A stretch of 64,000 nt of DNA, from contig NZ_CP029758.2 of the NCBI RefSeq assembly GCF_004006395.2, positions 62,001-126,000 of the forward strand, given 5' to 3'. The stretch is from Clostridium sp. AWRP (lineage in GTDB: Bacteria > Bacillota > Clostridia > Clostridiales > Clostridiaceae). The first letter of the stretch is position 1; every line of letters starts with the position of its first letter. A program made the translations under genes and the position numbers. Under the pieces are notes generated by a model. The model worked only from the letters and a program-made list of their open reading frames with translations. It made no database searches and had not been told where the DNA came from. Of this stretch, positions 44,570 to 58,694 are shown one piece after another.

Positions 44570-45655
44570 ATGAAACATAAATATGAAAAAGTAAAAGAAG
44601 AAATTATTAGCTGGGCAGTTAATGAAAAATATAAACCACATGAAAAAATTCCAACAGAATCAGAACTTATGGAGCTATTTAAGGTTAGTAGACATACCAT
44701 AAGAAGAGCAATAAGTGATCTAGCGGCAGAGAAGTACTTGTATAGATTGCAGGGAAGTGGAATATATGTATCTGATTTTAAACAAAATGAAATTTACTTG
44801 AGAAATAACAAGAATGTTGGGGTGCTTACAACATATATTTCCAACTATATATTCCCTGATATAATTAGAGGAATTGAAGATACACTATATGATGAATCGT
44901 ACTCTCTTTTATTATCTTCTACTAAGAATAACATAATGCTTGAAAGTAGCAATTTAAAAAATTTATTAGCACATAAAATAGATGGACTTATTGTAGAACC
45001 TACAAAGAGTGCGTATCAAAGTCCTAACATGGGCTATTTTAACAATTTAATAGAGCAAGATATACCTTTTGTTATGATAAATGCATCTTATTCTCAAGTT
45101 AAAGTGCCAAGCTTATGTGTAGATGATTTAAAAGGGGGCAATATAGCTGCAAAGTATTTGATTACTTTAGGGCATAAAAATATAGCTGGTATTTTCAAGG
45201 TAGATGACCTACAAGGTGTACATAGGATGAATGGCTTTATTACTGGGTGTCAGGAAAGCAATGTATTATTAAGACAAGATAAAATTTTAACCTATCTGTC
45301 AGAGGAAACGAATACACTATTACCTGAAAAGATAAAGAATGTTTTAAAACAGGAAAAACGTCCGACAGGTGTATTTTGTTATAATGATGAAATTGCATAC
45401 ATGGTGTTAAATATTGCACATAGTTTAAAATTAAAGGTTCCTGAGGATTTATCGATTATTGGATTCGATGATTCTCCAATGGCAAAAATCATGGAACCGA
45501 AATTAACATCAATAACTCATCCAAAAGAAAAGATGGGAATAGATGCTGCCAAATTAATTATCAGATTAATTAATAATAATAATCATTTTAATGAAGGTGA
45601 TTCAATATTATATGAACCTGAAATTATTATTAGAAGTTCTACAACATCAATTTAA
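44570..45655 (+). CDS. araR: Arabinose repressor, GntR/LacI hybrid
   Basis: 361 aa. N-terminal GntR winged helix (YEKVKEEIISWAVNEKYKPH ... IPTESELMELFKVSRHTIRRAISDLAAEKYLYRLQGSGIYV) joined to a LacI/PBP-type effector domain from ~residue 75 (NVGVLTTYISNYIFPDIIRGIED ... SIIGFDDSPMAKIMEPKLTSI). Same architecture as B. subtilis AraR, which releases DNA on binding L-arabinose. ATG 44570 has AGGAGAT 8 nt upstream; the frame from 44513 is an artefact. Divergent from araK. Confidence 0.94.
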   Translation: MKHKYEKVKEEIISWAVNEKYKPHEKIPTESELMELFKVSRHTIRRAISDLAAEKYLYRLQGSGIYVSDFKQNEIYLRNNKNVGVLTTYISNYIFPDIIRGIEDTLYDESYSLLLSSTKNNIMLESSNLKNLLAHKIDGLIVEPTKSAYQSPNMGYFNNLIEQDIPFVMINASYSQVKVPSLCVDDLKGGNIAAKYLITLGHKNIAGIFKVDDLQGVHRMNGFITGCQESNVLLRQDKILTYLSEETNTLLPEKIKNVLKQEKRPTGVFCYNDEIAYMVLNIAHSLKLKVPEDLSIIGFDDSPMAKIMEPKLTSITHPKEKMGIDAAKLIIRLINNNNHFNEGDSILYEPEIIIRSSTTSI

Positions 45656-45683
45656 ATTTATGTACATAATAAAATAAAATTTT

Positions 45684-45720
45684 AAAAATAATCCTTATGA
45701 ATAGCATGAGGATTATTTTT
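45684..45720 (+). terminator. Terminator of araR
   Basis: AATAATCCTTATG pairs with CATGAGGATTATT, then T5. Confidence 0.85.
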
Positions 45721-45791
45721 GTAAAAAATCTAATAAAATGATCAAATTTTCAAGAAATATAGAAACTTATCCCTATAAAAATAAAATAATG

Positions 45792-45841
45792 TTGACATTT
45801 GTACGAACAAATATTATTATTAATTTAAGTAATCGCTTTCA
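45792..45841 (+). promoter_or_regulatory. abfA promoter with AraR operator and cre
   Basis: TTGACA (45792-45797), 17 nt, TATTAT (45815-45820). The AraR palindrome ATTTGTACGAACAAAT (45797-45812) fills the spacer. cre-like AGTAATCGCTTTCA (45828-45841) matches the CcpA consensus at all but the first position and sits just past the start site, a roadblock location. Confidence 0.83.
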
Positions 45842-45891
45842 AAAATTATATTAATTATATTTTATTTATTAAGAAAGGAGATTGTTATAAA

Positions 45892-47424
45892 GTGAAAAAA
45901 GTTAGTTATTATTATGATAATCATTTTAAGATTGGGGATGTTAATGAAAACTTATATAGCTCATTTATTGAGCATTTAGGTAGGGCTGTATATAGTGGGA
46001 TTTATGAACCAGGACATGAAAAGGCTGATGAAGATGGATTTAGAACAGATGCTATGAAAGTAATAAAGGATTTAAAGTTAGGATTGGTTCGTTACCCTGG
46101 TGGAAACTTTGTTTCTAATTATGATTGGAAAGATGGCATTGGACCAAAGGAGAACAGGCCTAAAAGGATGGAATTTGCTTGGTCAAGTGTTGAAACAAAT
46201 CAATTTGGAATTGATGATTTTTGTCGTTGGGCAAAAAAAGTTGGTATTGAACCAATGATAGCAGTTAATTTAGGAACAGGTAGTGTTAAAAGTGCAGCTG
46301 AACTTGTAGAGTATTGTAATCATCCTGGCGGAACTTACTGGAGTGATCTTCGTATTAAAAATGGAAGTAAGGAACCTTATAATATAAAATATTGGTGTCT
46401 TGGAAATGAAATGGAAGGTACCTGGCAAGCAGGTCATTTATCAGCAGAAGATTATGCAAAAAAAGCTTGTGAAGCTGCTAAACTTATGAAATGGGTAGAC
46501 AAGGATATTAAATTAGTTGCTTGTGGAAGTAGTTATGAAATGCTTCCTACTTACATGGACTGGGATAGAATTGTACTTAAAGAACTTTATCCTTATGTTG
46601 ATTACATATCTACTCATAATTATAATATGAATACTAATCAAGGAACATCAAATTTTCTGGCATCATATAAGCAACTTGATGACCATATAAAGAATACAGA
46701 AAGAGTTCTTGATTATGTAAAGGCAAAAAATAAGGAAGAAAAAGATATAAAAATATGTTTAGATGAATGGAATGTATGGAACTTCCAGGATATAAAACTT
46801 GACAGTCTTGACGATTTACAGGGATTAACGACTTTTGAAGTAACTTCAGCTGAGAAATGGGAAGAAGCTCCTTCAATTTTAGAGGAAAAATATAGTCTTT
46901 TAGATGCTCTAACAGTTGGTGGTCTTGCAATAACTTTAATAAATAATGCTGATAGAGTAAAGATTGCATGTCTTGCACAATTAATTAATGTAATAGCACC
47001 TATTACAACTCAGAGAAATGGAGGAATTTTAAAACAGTCAACTTATTATCCATTTAGTATGGTTAGTAATTATGGTAGAGGATCTGTACTTAAACCATCT
47101 GTTAATGGTGCAACTTATAAATGTGATTTTGGTGAATTACCTTTAGTAGAAGCAGCTACTGTTTATGATAAAGAATCTGACGAAATTAGAGTATTTGCAT
47201 TAAATTGTAATCAGGATGAAGATACAGAATTAGACCTTCAATTTAATGGCTTTGGGAATCGTAAAATTTCTAAACAATTTGTATTATCTGGAGATGACTT
47301 AGAACTTAGAAATACATTTGAAAGTCCTAACAATGTTATTGTAAAGGAAAAAGATCTTTCAAATTGTGATGGTACGGAAGTTGTTCTTCCAAAACTTTCT
47401 TGGAACGTTTTAATTATAAAGTAA
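45892..47424 (+). CDS. abfA: Alpha-L-arabinofuranosidase, GH51
   Basis: 510 aa. GH51 core: LRYPGGNFVSNYDWKDGIGP-like segment, acid/base Glu in KYWCLGNEMEGTWQ and nucleophile Glu in KICLDEWNVWN, followed by a C-terminal beta domain. No signal peptide, so it works in the cytosol on imported arabino-oligosaccharides, releasing L-arabinose. Start is GTG with AAGGAG 11 nt upstream. Cotranscribed with the transporter at 47458. Confidence 0.94.
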   Translation: MKKVSYYYDNHFKIGDVNENLYSSFIEHLGRAVYSGIYEPGHEKADEDGFRTDAMKVIKDLKLGLVRYPGGNFVSNYDWKDGIGPKENRPKRMEFAWSSVETNQFGIDDFCRWAKKVGIEPMIAVNLGTGSVKSAAELVEYCNHPGGTYWSDLRIKNGSKEPYNIKYWCLGNEMEGTWQAGHLSAEDYAKKACEAAKLMKWVDKDIKLVACGSSYEMLPTYMDWDRIVLKELYPYVDYISTHNYNMNTNQGTSNFLASYKQLDDHIKNTERVLDYVKAKNKEEKDIKICLDEWNVWNFQDIKLDSLDDLQGLTTFEVTSAEKWEEAPSILEEKYSLLDALTVGGLAITLINNADRVKIACLAQLINVIAPITTQRNGGILKQSTYYPFSMVSNYGRGSVLKPSVNGATYKCDFGELPLVEAATVYDKESDEIRVFALNCNQDEDTELDLQFNGFGNRKISKQFVLSGDDLELRNTFESPNNVIVKEKDLSNCDGTEVVLPKLSWNVLIIK

Positions 47425-47457
47425 TTTCAATAAATTATGAGGGGAGTGGGAAGATAA

Positions 47458-48837
47458 GTGGATATGAAAATGCAAGATAAAGATGCTTTTAAAGAAAATT
47501 TGAAATTTAGTGAAAAATTTGGTTATGGATGTGGAGATTTAGCCATTAACTTTACCTGGGCTTCTTTAGGAATGTTTGTAGTATATTTTTATACTGATGT
47601 TGTTGGTATGTCTGCTGCTATTATTGGAACTATTATGCTGTTCTCACGTTGTTTAGACGGTGTCTTAGATGTTATAATGGGTACAATTGTTGATAAAACT
47701 AATTCAAAGTATGGTAAAGCTCGTCCTTGGATATTATGGGGATCAATTCCTTTCGTTGTGTTAACGGTGTCAATATTTATGGTACCAAACATAAGTATTT
47801 TTGGGAAGATAGTGTATATTGTAATATCTTACAACTTACTCATGATAGCGTTTACCGCAATTGCTATTCCTTATGGCACATTAAATTCATTGGTTACTCA
47901 AGACCAACATCAGAGAGAGGTATTAAATCTTTTTAGAATGTTTTTGGCACAAATAGGAGTATTAATTGTTACTAATCTTACAATGCCATTGGTAAACTTA
48001 TTTGGAGGAAAACAACCTGGATGGGCTTTGACTTATTCAGTTTTAGGAGTAGTTTCTTTAATATTATTTGTTTATGTTTTTAAAACGCAAAAAGAAAGAG
48101 TAAAACCAATTAAAAAGGAAAAGATTCCTTTGAAAATTAGTCTAAAGGCTTTATGTCAAAACAAATATTGGTTTATAGCAACCATATTTTTTATAGTTTA
48201 TAGTATTGGATATGCTATAAATCAAGGTAGTACGGTATATTATGCTAAATATCTTCTTGGTAATTCTTCCTTAGTTGGAGGATTAACTATTGCATATTTA
48301 GCTCCAGTATTAGTAGGATTCCTTATGATCTCAAAAGTTTATGATAAATATGGAAAAAGAAATGCTATGATCATTGGTTCAATAATAAGCATAGGCGGCT
48401 ACTTAATTACAATAATAAATCCGTATAGTTTAACAGTTGTTATGGTTTCTCAAATTGTCAAAGGTTTTGGTCAAGCTTTCTTGTTAGGAGGAGTATGGGC
48501 ATTATTTCCTGATACTATAGAATATGGAGAATGGAAAACAGGCATAAGAAATGAAGGATTGCTTTATAGCGGAGGTAGTTTAGGACAAAAGATGGGTATA
48601 GGTTTTGGTACAGCCATAACAGGATGGATTTTAGCTTGGGGCGGATATAATGGTGCACAAGCAGTGCAAGCTAGTTCTGCAGTATTTTCAATAAAAGCAT
48701 TGTTTATTCATGTTCCAATAATAATATATGTTGCTCAAATTATATTATTGCTCTGTTATGGACTTGACAAAGAGTATCCACGCATTATGAAGGATTTGCA
48801 ATTAAGAAAAAGTAAAATGAGTACCGAAAATAACTAA
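47458..48837 (+). CDS. GPH-family sugar:cation symporter
   Basis: 459 aa, about 12 membrane helices. N-terminal SEKFGYGCGDLAINFTW and DKTNSKYGKARPWILWG are typical of the glycoside-pentoside-hexuronide family (MelB/XynB-like). 33 nt downstream of abfA, so the natural load is probably an arabinose-containing oligosaccharide or arabinoside that the GH51 enzyme then cleaves. GTG 47458 is favoured by the GGGGAG spacing; ATG 47464 is possible. Confidence 0.9.
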   Translation: MDMKMQDKDAFKENLKFSEKFGYGCGDLAINFTWASLGMFVVYFYTDVVGMSAAIIGTIMLFSRCLDGVLDVIMGTIVDKTNSKYGKARPWILWGSIPFVVLTVSIFMVPNISIFGKIVYIVISYNLLMIAFTAIAIPYGTLNSLVTQDQHQREVLNLFRMFLAQIGVLIVTNLTMPLVNLFGGKQPGWALTYSVLGVVSLILFVYVFKTQKERVKPIKKEKIPLKISLKALCQNKYWFIATIFFIVYSIGYAINQGSTVYYAKYLLGNSSLVGGLTIAYLAPVLVGFLMISKVYDKYGKRNAMIIGSIISIGGYLITIINPYSLTVVMVSQIVKGFGQAFLLGGVWALFPDTIEYGEWKTGIRNEGLLYSGGSLGQKMGIGFGTAITGWILAWGGYNGAQAVQASSAVFSIKALFIHVPIIIYVAQIILLLCYGLDKEYPRIMKDLQLRKSKMSTENN

Positions 48838-48935
48838 TAAATGTATTTGAAAATTTTATACAATTTTGTAAGTAAGATATAAAAATGAATAAGTGAAACA
48901 AAGTTTTAGTTTAAACAGAATAACAAATAAATAAT

Positions 48936-48985
48936 AGGGAGTGCCTTTTCTGATGATTTTTTATCATTAGAAAAGGCACTCCCTA
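48936..48985 (+). terminator. Strong terminator of the abfA operon
   Basis: A ~22-bp stem from TAGGGAGTGCCTTTTCT to its complement (one mismatch) then ATTTTT. The remaining 48838-49281 gap holds only the next promoter. Confidence 0.9.
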
Positions 48986-49102
48986 TATTTTTCAACTTAT
49001 AGGTATAAATGTAATAATAAAATTCAAAAGATAGTAATTAATAAAGAATAGTTAACTTTATGACAAAATATAAAAATTAATACTGATAATCACAAAAAAC
49101 AA

Positions 49103-49152
49103 TTGACATTTGTACGAACAAATATTATTATAAATTTAAGTAATCGCTTTCA
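49103..49152 (+). promoter_or_regulatory. Arabinose ABC importer promoter with AraR operator and cre
   Basis: Nearly a copy of the abfA promoter: TTGACA (49103-49108), ATTTGTACGAACAAAT (49108-49123), TATTAT (49126-49131), cre-like AGTAATCGCTTTCA (49139-49152). Confidence 0.83.
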
Positions 49153-49281
49153 TTTAATGGAATATAAGGGTCTAATATGGATATAATGAATACACTAACA
49201 GTAATTACAATTGCTAAGACTAGTAATAAAAATTTACAATATAAACTTGATTTTTTAATTAAAAGGAGAGGGGATTTAAAA

Positions 49282-50268
49282 ATGATTAAATTTAAATCAA
49301 TTAGAAAAAGCATGAGGTCAATTCTATTATGTGGACTTGTATTAGTTCTAAGTATAGGTCTCATGGCATGTGGAAGTACGAGCACTTCAAATTCTGGTAC
49401 AAGCAGTAAAAAGAAAACGATAGCATTTATTCCACCATCACTTGTAAGTCCATTTTATACTCAGGCTGTTACAGGAGCAAAGCAAGAAGCAGCTAAAGAA
49501 GGATTTAACATAAAAGTATTGGCTCCTCAAACAGAAGACGATTTCAATGGATTGTTAAAAATAGTTGAAGATGTTATAACTCAACAAGTTGATGCTATTG
49601 CAATATGTACTACAGATGATAAAACTATGGCTGCTGTTGTAAAAAAAGCAAATGATGCAAAGATACCAGTTATTGTATTTAACTCTTTAAGTCCAATAAA
49701 GGGTGCAGATGTTTATTCTTATGTTGGATATGACCAAAAACAAGCAGGAGCTCAAGCTGCAGATTATTTAGGAACTAAACTTAAGGATAAACAATTTAAT
49801 GTGGGTGTTCTAGAGGGTCTTCCTGGTGTATTTACAGACAATAGAAAAGGTGGCTTTGTAAATGAAGCTAAAAAATATTCAAATGTAAAGATTGTAGCTA
49901 CACAACCAGCTGATTGGCAGAGAGAAAAAGGTATGAATGTTGCAACTAACCTTTATCAAGCTAATAAGGCTATAAATATGTTTTATGGATTGAGTGATGA
50001 AATGGCAATAGGTGCAGCTCAAGCTTTCAAATCAGCAGGAGTTAAGGATGGAGTTACTATTGGTATAGATGGAAATCCAGCTACTTTAGACTCAATTGCA
50101 CAGGGAGAGACTACTGCTACAATTTATACAGATCCAAAACAAATTGGTAAAGAAAGTATAATAGATTGTTCTAAAGCTTTAAAAGGTGAAAAAATGGCAA
50201 ATAAATTAGATAAGACAAAGACTTTTGTAGTAGACAAGAGTAACGTTAGTACTTATAAAGCAAAATAA
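49282..50268 (+). CDS. Sugar ABC transporter substrate-binding lipoprotein
   Basis: 328 aa. Positively charged signal peptide, hydrophobic core and lipobox LMAC at about residues 28-31, then a Ser/Thr linker and a RbsB/AraF-like PBP type 1 domain (KKTIAFIPPSLVSPFYTQAVTGAKQEA, VGYDQKQAGAQAADYLG, GIDGNPATLDSIAQGE). Binds the sugar outside the membrane. ATG 49282 with GGAGAGGGG upstream; the AraR operator points to L-arabinose. Confidence 0.92.
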   Translation: MIKFKSIRKSMRSILLCGLVLVLSIGLMACGSTSTSNSGTSSKKKTIAFIPPSLVSPFYTQAVTGAKQEAAKEGFNIKVLAPQTEDDFNGLLKIVEDVITQQVDAIAICTTDDKTMAAVVKKANDAKIPVIVFNSLSPIKGADVYSYVGYDQKQAGAQAADYLGTKLKDKQFNVGVLEGLPGVFTDNRKGGFVNEAKKYSNVKIVATQPADWQREKGMNVATNLYQANKAINMFYGLSDEMAIGAAQAFKSAGVKDGVTIGIDGNPATLDSIAQGETTATIYTDPKQIGKESIIDCSKALKGEKMANKLDKTKTFVVDKSNVSTYKAK

Positions 50269-50272
50269 TTCT

Positions 50273-50322
50273 ATATTTACTCTTAGAAAATGTTAGTTTT
50301 AACATTTTCTAAGAGTAAATAT
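50273..50322 (+). other. Long intercistronic hairpin after binding-protein gene
   Basis: A perfect 23-bp stem (50273-50295 with 50300-50322) and 4-nt loop, without a T run. Such hairpins usually protect the 3' end of binding-protein mRNA and allow partial read-through, giving more binding protein than ATPase and permease. Confidence 0.8.
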
Positions 50323-50358
50323 TTAGTTACATAATTTGTAGCAAAAGGAGGGGTAATA

Positions 50359-51858
50359 TTGTCAGAAACTATATTGAAAATGGAGAACATAACTAAAAGT
50401 TTTTCAGGAGTTACAGTCCTTAAAAATTCGGGAATTGAAGTTAAAAAAGGAGAAGTTCATATTTTACTTGGCGAAAATGGTGCAGGTAAATCAACGCTTA
50501 TGAAGATACTTTCCGGCGCATATTCAAAAGATAGTGGAGACATTATACTAAACGGAAATAAAGTAGAGATAAATTCTCCAAAAGATGCTGAGAAACTTGG
50601 AATAAGTATAATTTATCAAGAATTTAATTTAGTTCCCTATATGACGGTTGCTGAGAACATATATCTTGGAAGAGAGCCTGAATCCAAGGTGCCTGGTAAG
50701 GTTAATTTCAAAAAAATGTATAATGATGCACAAAAGATGATTGATTACTTAAATGTAGATATACCTGTAGATAAACCAATAAAGAGTTTAGGAATTGCCC
50801 AGCAGCAAATGGTTGAGATAGCAAAAGCACTATCGGTTCATTCTGATATCATAATAATGGATGAGCCAACAGCAGCTCTGACAGAAAAAGAAATAGATAA
50901 TTTATTTAAAATAATGAGAAAAATTAAATCTGAAGGAGTTTCTATAATATACATTTCTCATAGACTTGAGGAATTTGCTCAAATTGGTGATAGAGTTACT
51001 GTTATGAGGGATGGAGAAACTATAGAAACAGTTAATATCAAAGATACATCTATAGATGAACTTATAAAATTAATGGTAGGAAGAGAAATTAAAGAAAAAT
51101 TTCCTAAAATAAAGGTTGATTTAGGAGAAGAAATATTAAGGGTTAAAGGATTAACCAAAAAAGGAGTTTTTGAAAATATAAATTTCAGTTTGAAATCGGG
51201 CGAAATACTTGGATTTTCTGGCCTTATGGGTGCGGGAAGAACAGAAGTAATGAGAACTATATTTGGTATAGATTCATTTGATTCTGGTGAAATATATTTA
51301 AAAGATAAAAAAGTTGAAATAAATTCCCCTATGAAAGCAATAAAAAATGGTATAGGATTTGTAACGGAGAACAGAAGAGATGAAGGACTTGTTTTACAGA
51401 TGGGTGTAGGTCAGAACATAACACTAGCATCTCTTCGCAAATATATTAGTAATCCTATAAAATTAAATCTTAGAAAAGAAGTCAAAGAAATAAAAGATTA
51501 TATATCTAAATTAGCAATTAAGTCTTCAGGATATAGACAAATTGCAGGTACACTGAGTGGTGGAAACCAACAAAAGATTGTTATAGCAAAGTGGCTATTA
51601 TCTGATTCAAAGGTTTTAATTGTGGATGAACCTACTCGTGGAATAGATGTAGGTGCTAAAATAGAAATTTATAATATTATGAATGATTTAGTTAAAAGTG
51701 GAGTAGGAATAATTATGATTTCTTCAGAACTTCCTGAAGTACTTGGCATGAGCGATAGGATATTAGTTATGTGCAGAGGAAAAATAACTGGGGAATTAAG
51801 TAAAGATGAGGCTACTCAAGAAAAAATAATGCATTATGCAACAGGAGGTATAGAATGA
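50359..51858 (+). CDS. Sugar ABC transporter ATPase, two-domain (RbsA/AraG type)
   Basis: 499 aa with two ABC domains. First: Walker A GENGAGKST, Walker B IIIMDEPTAALTEKE. Second: degenerate P-loop GLMGAGRTEV, signature LSGGNQQK, Walker B VLIVDEPTRGIDVG. This tandem layout defines the carbohydrate uptake class 2. Start is TTG with AAGGAGGGG upstream. Overlaps the permease gene by 4 nt. Confidence 0.94.
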   Translation: MSETILKMENITKSFSGVTVLKNSGIEVKKGEVHILLGENGAGKSTLMKILSGAYSKDSGDIILNGNKVEINSPKDAEKLGISIIYQEFNLVPYMTVAENIYLGREPESKVPGKVNFKKMYNDAQKMIDYLNVDIPVDKPIKSLGIAQQQMVEIAKALSVHSDIIIMDEPTAALTEKEIDNLFKIMRKIKSEGVSIIYISHRLEEFAQIGDRVTVMRDGETIETVNIKDTSIDELIKLMVGREIKEKFPKIKVDLGEEILRVKGLTKKGVFENINFSLKSGEILGFSGLMGAGRTEVMRTIFGIDSFDSGEIYLKDKKVEINSPMKAIKNGIGFVTENRRDEGLVLQMGVGQNITLASLRKYISNPIKLNLRKEVKEIKDYISKLAIKSSGYRQIAGTLSGGNQQKIVIAKWLLSDSKVLIVDEPTRGIDVGAKIEIYNIMNDLVKSGVGIIMISSELPEVLGMSDRILVMCRGKITGELSKDEATQEKIMHYATGGIE

Positions 51859-52829
51859 TGAATCAGTTAGAAGATACTGAAAAAAAGAAAAAGATTAGTA
51901 TAAATGACATATTGGATAAGCTTGGGGTTGTCATTGCATTAGTTGTTTTAATTGTAGTTATGGCTGTGTTGTCTCCAGATTTTCTTACTGTAAAAAATAT
52001 ATTTAACATATTGCAGCAGATTGCACAAATTGGAATAATATCTGTTGGCATGACTTTTGTAATATTACTTGGAGGAATCGACTTATCTGTTGGTTCAATT
52101 ATTGCATTTACAGGACTTATTATGGCATTATGCATGAAAGCAGGAATGTCCGTTGGGTTAGCTATTTTAGTAGGTATTATACTAGGTGCAGCTATTGGTT
52201 TCTTAAATGGAATTTTAATATCAAAGGTTAAACTCCAACCTTTTATAGCGACACTAGGAACTATGACTATGGCTAGAGGACTTGCATATACTATAACAAA
52301 TGGACAACCAGTATATTCTTTCTCAGCTGGGTTTAAAAGCTTTGCTGGATTTATTGGAGTTGTGCCAATACCTGCAATTATTATGGCAGTAATATTTGCA
52401 TTAGGTTATTATGTACTTAAATACACAAAATTTGGAAGATACATGTATGCTATTGGAGGAAATAGAGTAGCAAGTAAACTTTCAGGAATAAATGTAGATA
52501 AATATGAGATGTTGGTTTATACGATTTCTGGAATATGCTGTGCTATAGCTGCTATAATTTTAACAGCTAGGCTTGATTCAGCAGTACCAGTTGCAGGTGA
52601 TGGGAATGAACTTGATGCTATAGCAGCCGTAGCTATAGGTGGAACAAGTATGACTGGTGGAGAAGGTGGCATAGTTGGGACACTTATTGGTGCTTTAATT
52701 ATGGGAGTAATTGCAAATGGAATGAACTTACTAGATGTACAACAGGGACCACAGAGATTTGCTAAAGGTGCAATTATAATTTTAGCTGTAGGAATTGATG
52801 TAATAAGAAAGAAAAGAACTTCTAAATAA
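51855..52829 (+). CDS. Sugar ABC transporter permease (RbsC/AraH type)
   Basis: 324 aa, 8-10 membrane helices. LLGGIDLSVGSIIAFTGLIMAL and AIAAVAIGGTSMTGGEGGI are the family signature segments. Completes the importer and forms the homodimeric channel. Probably imports L-arabinose given the shared AraR promoter, while the GPH carrier handles arabinosides. Confidence 0.93.
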   Translation: MMNQLEDTEKKKKISINDILDKLGVVIALVVLIVVMAVLSPDFLTVKNIFNILQQIAQIGIISVGMTFVILLGGIDLSVGSIIAFTGLIMALCMKAGMSVGLAILVGIILGAAIGFLNGILISKVKLQPFIATLGTMTMARGLAYTITNGQPVYSFSAGFKSFAGFIGVVPIPAIIMAVIFALGYYVLKYTKFGRYMYAIGGNRVASKLSGINVDKYEMLVYTISGICCAIAAIILTARLDSAVPVAGDGNELDAIAAVAIGGTSMTGGEGGIVGTLIGALIMGVIANGMNLLDVQQGPQRFAKGAIIILAVGIDVIRKKRTSK

Positions 52830-52868
52830 TACTTTCATAAATTCACAAGATGGCTATCGATTTTTGTT

Positions 52869-52900
52869 AAAAAGTTTCAGATTACATCCGAAACTTTTTT
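52869..52900 (+). terminator. Terminator of the arabinose ABC operon
   Basis: AAAAAGTTTC pairs with GAAACTTTTT, then T. Confidence 0.85.
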
Positions 52901-53125
52901 GCATTTAAATATTGTAGTTTTACCTTAAAGAAATTTGTTTATTAGTGCTATTTAATGATATGTAATTAGGTATCATATTTATTTAAAATGGGTAATATAA
53001 TGGTGTGCTAGAATATAAATTAAGTATAAACATATCCATGTGTATCTATGTGAGAAAAATGGTGAATATAAGTAGTATAAAGTAGAAAATGTAAATTAAG
53101 CTATAAAAATACCGAAGCTAGTGAA

Positions 53126-53252
53126 TTGAGTTAAACATAGGCTGTGATATAATAGATTTCGTTGTCATGGAAATTACAGAAACAGATTAAATCAATAGTT
53201 TTTATTTAAAATAATGAAAAGTGTTGACAGAGCAAAAAATACATGATATACT
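53126..53252 (+). promoter_or_regulatory. rRNA operon 3 promoters P1 and P2
   Basis: P1: TTGAGT (53126-53131), 16 nt, TATAAT (53148-53153). P2: TTGACA (53224-53229), 17 nt, TATACT (53247-53252). An upstream block ATAAACATATCCATGTGTAT near 53027 also precedes operon 1. No gene in 52830-53550. Confidence 0.85.
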
Positions 53253-53412
53253 ATAAAAGCTGTCGAAGTGAGGCAGCAAAATGATCCTTGAAAATTAAAC
53301 AGAGGAAGATATAAGTACAACTTATTTAGAATAAACCAGCAATTCTTTTGAACTGCGAGAGCAGCTAAAAAAGTAATTTCGTAATTTGGTGTATTACATT
53401 TAGTAATATACT

Positions 53413-53530
53413 AAAATCAATAATAACGAGTAGTTCAAGGAAAGCTTTGAGCGAGGAGCGGAGTTTACTTAAGTAAATGAGCACCACAGCGAAAGGTTTG
53501 ACGCAGAAATGCGAAGTTAGTGTTGATTTT
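53413..53530 (+). repeat. Diverged rrn folded element in the operon 3 leader
   Basis: 118 nt inside a ~155-nt insertion (about 53385-53540) found only in this leader. Arms AAAATCAATAATAAC (53413-53427) and GTTAGTGTTGATTTT (53516-53530) pair at 14 of 15 positions although their sequence differs from the spacer copies; the core GAGGAGCGGAGTTTACTT is conserved. Confidence 0.78.
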
Positions 53531-53550
53531 CTATAGAGCCATAAAAACTT

Positions 53551-55063
<1,513 letters not shown>

Positions 55064-55268
55064 AGGGAGTCGAAAGATAGAGTATAATCTATCTTATAAA
55101 TTGATGGTTTAAGTAAGTTAGAAAATCTACTCTGTTTAATTTTGAAGGATCATAGATTCTTCTTTCAATTTACAATGTAAATTGAAAAATTGTCCTTTGA
55201 AAATTGCACAGTAAATAAGAAATAAAGTAAAGCTAAGGTTATAATATAACCTTTGTAGATGATACAAA

Positions 55269-55388
55269 GAAAATTGGCAGTAACGAGTACAGCAAGGAAA
55301 AGACCGAATGAGGAGCGGAGTTTACTTATGTAAATGAGCACCGGAATGAGGTATTTGACGAAGCTGGACGAAGTTAATGACGATTTTC
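55269..55388 (+). repeat. 120-nt folded rrn spacer element, operon 3 16S-23S copy
   Basis: Same sequence as the operon 2 copy. Confidence 0.8.
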
Positions 55389-55397
55389 GATAATGAA

Positions 55398-58287
<2,890 letters not shown>

Positions 58288-58399
58288 AATAAAAAGCGAA
58301 AGAAAAAAGTTTACTGTGCAATTTTGAGAGGACAGAAACAATTGAGAATTGATAGTTGACAATTTACAATTGTTATGACCTTAAAAAAGCAATATAAAA

Positions 58400-58519
58400 G
58401 AAAATTGGTAGTAACGAGTACAGCGAGGAAAATGATGAACGAGGAGCGGAACTTACTAAAGTAATTGAGCACCGGAGTGAGTTGTTTGACGAAGCTGGAC
58501 GAAGTTAATAACAATTTTC
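58400..58519 (+). repeat. 120-nt folded rrn spacer element, operon 3 23S-5S copy
   Basis: Same sequence as the 20963 and 37839 copies. Confidence 0.8.
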
Positions 58520-58529
58520 GATAATAAAA

Positions 58530-58645
58530 TCTGGTGGTAATGACGTGAAGGTAACACCCCTTTCCATACCGAACAGGAAGGTTAAGCTTCAGGGTGCCGA
58601 TGGTACTGCAGGGGAGGCCCTGTGGGAGAATAGGTCGCTGCCAGG
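58530..58645 (+). rRNA. 5S ribosomal RNA, operon 3
   Basis: 116 nt, same as the other two. No tRNA follows, unlike operons 1 and 2. Confidence 0.95.
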
Positions 58646-58648
58646 TAG

Positions 58649-58682
58649 AAATTAGAGTACTGATTGGTACTCTAATTTTTTT
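58649..58682 (+). terminator. Terminator of rRNA operon 3
   Basis: AAATTAGAGTAC pairs perfectly with GTACTCTAATTT, then T run. Confidence 0.9.
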
Positions 58683-58694
58683 ATCATAATTTAA

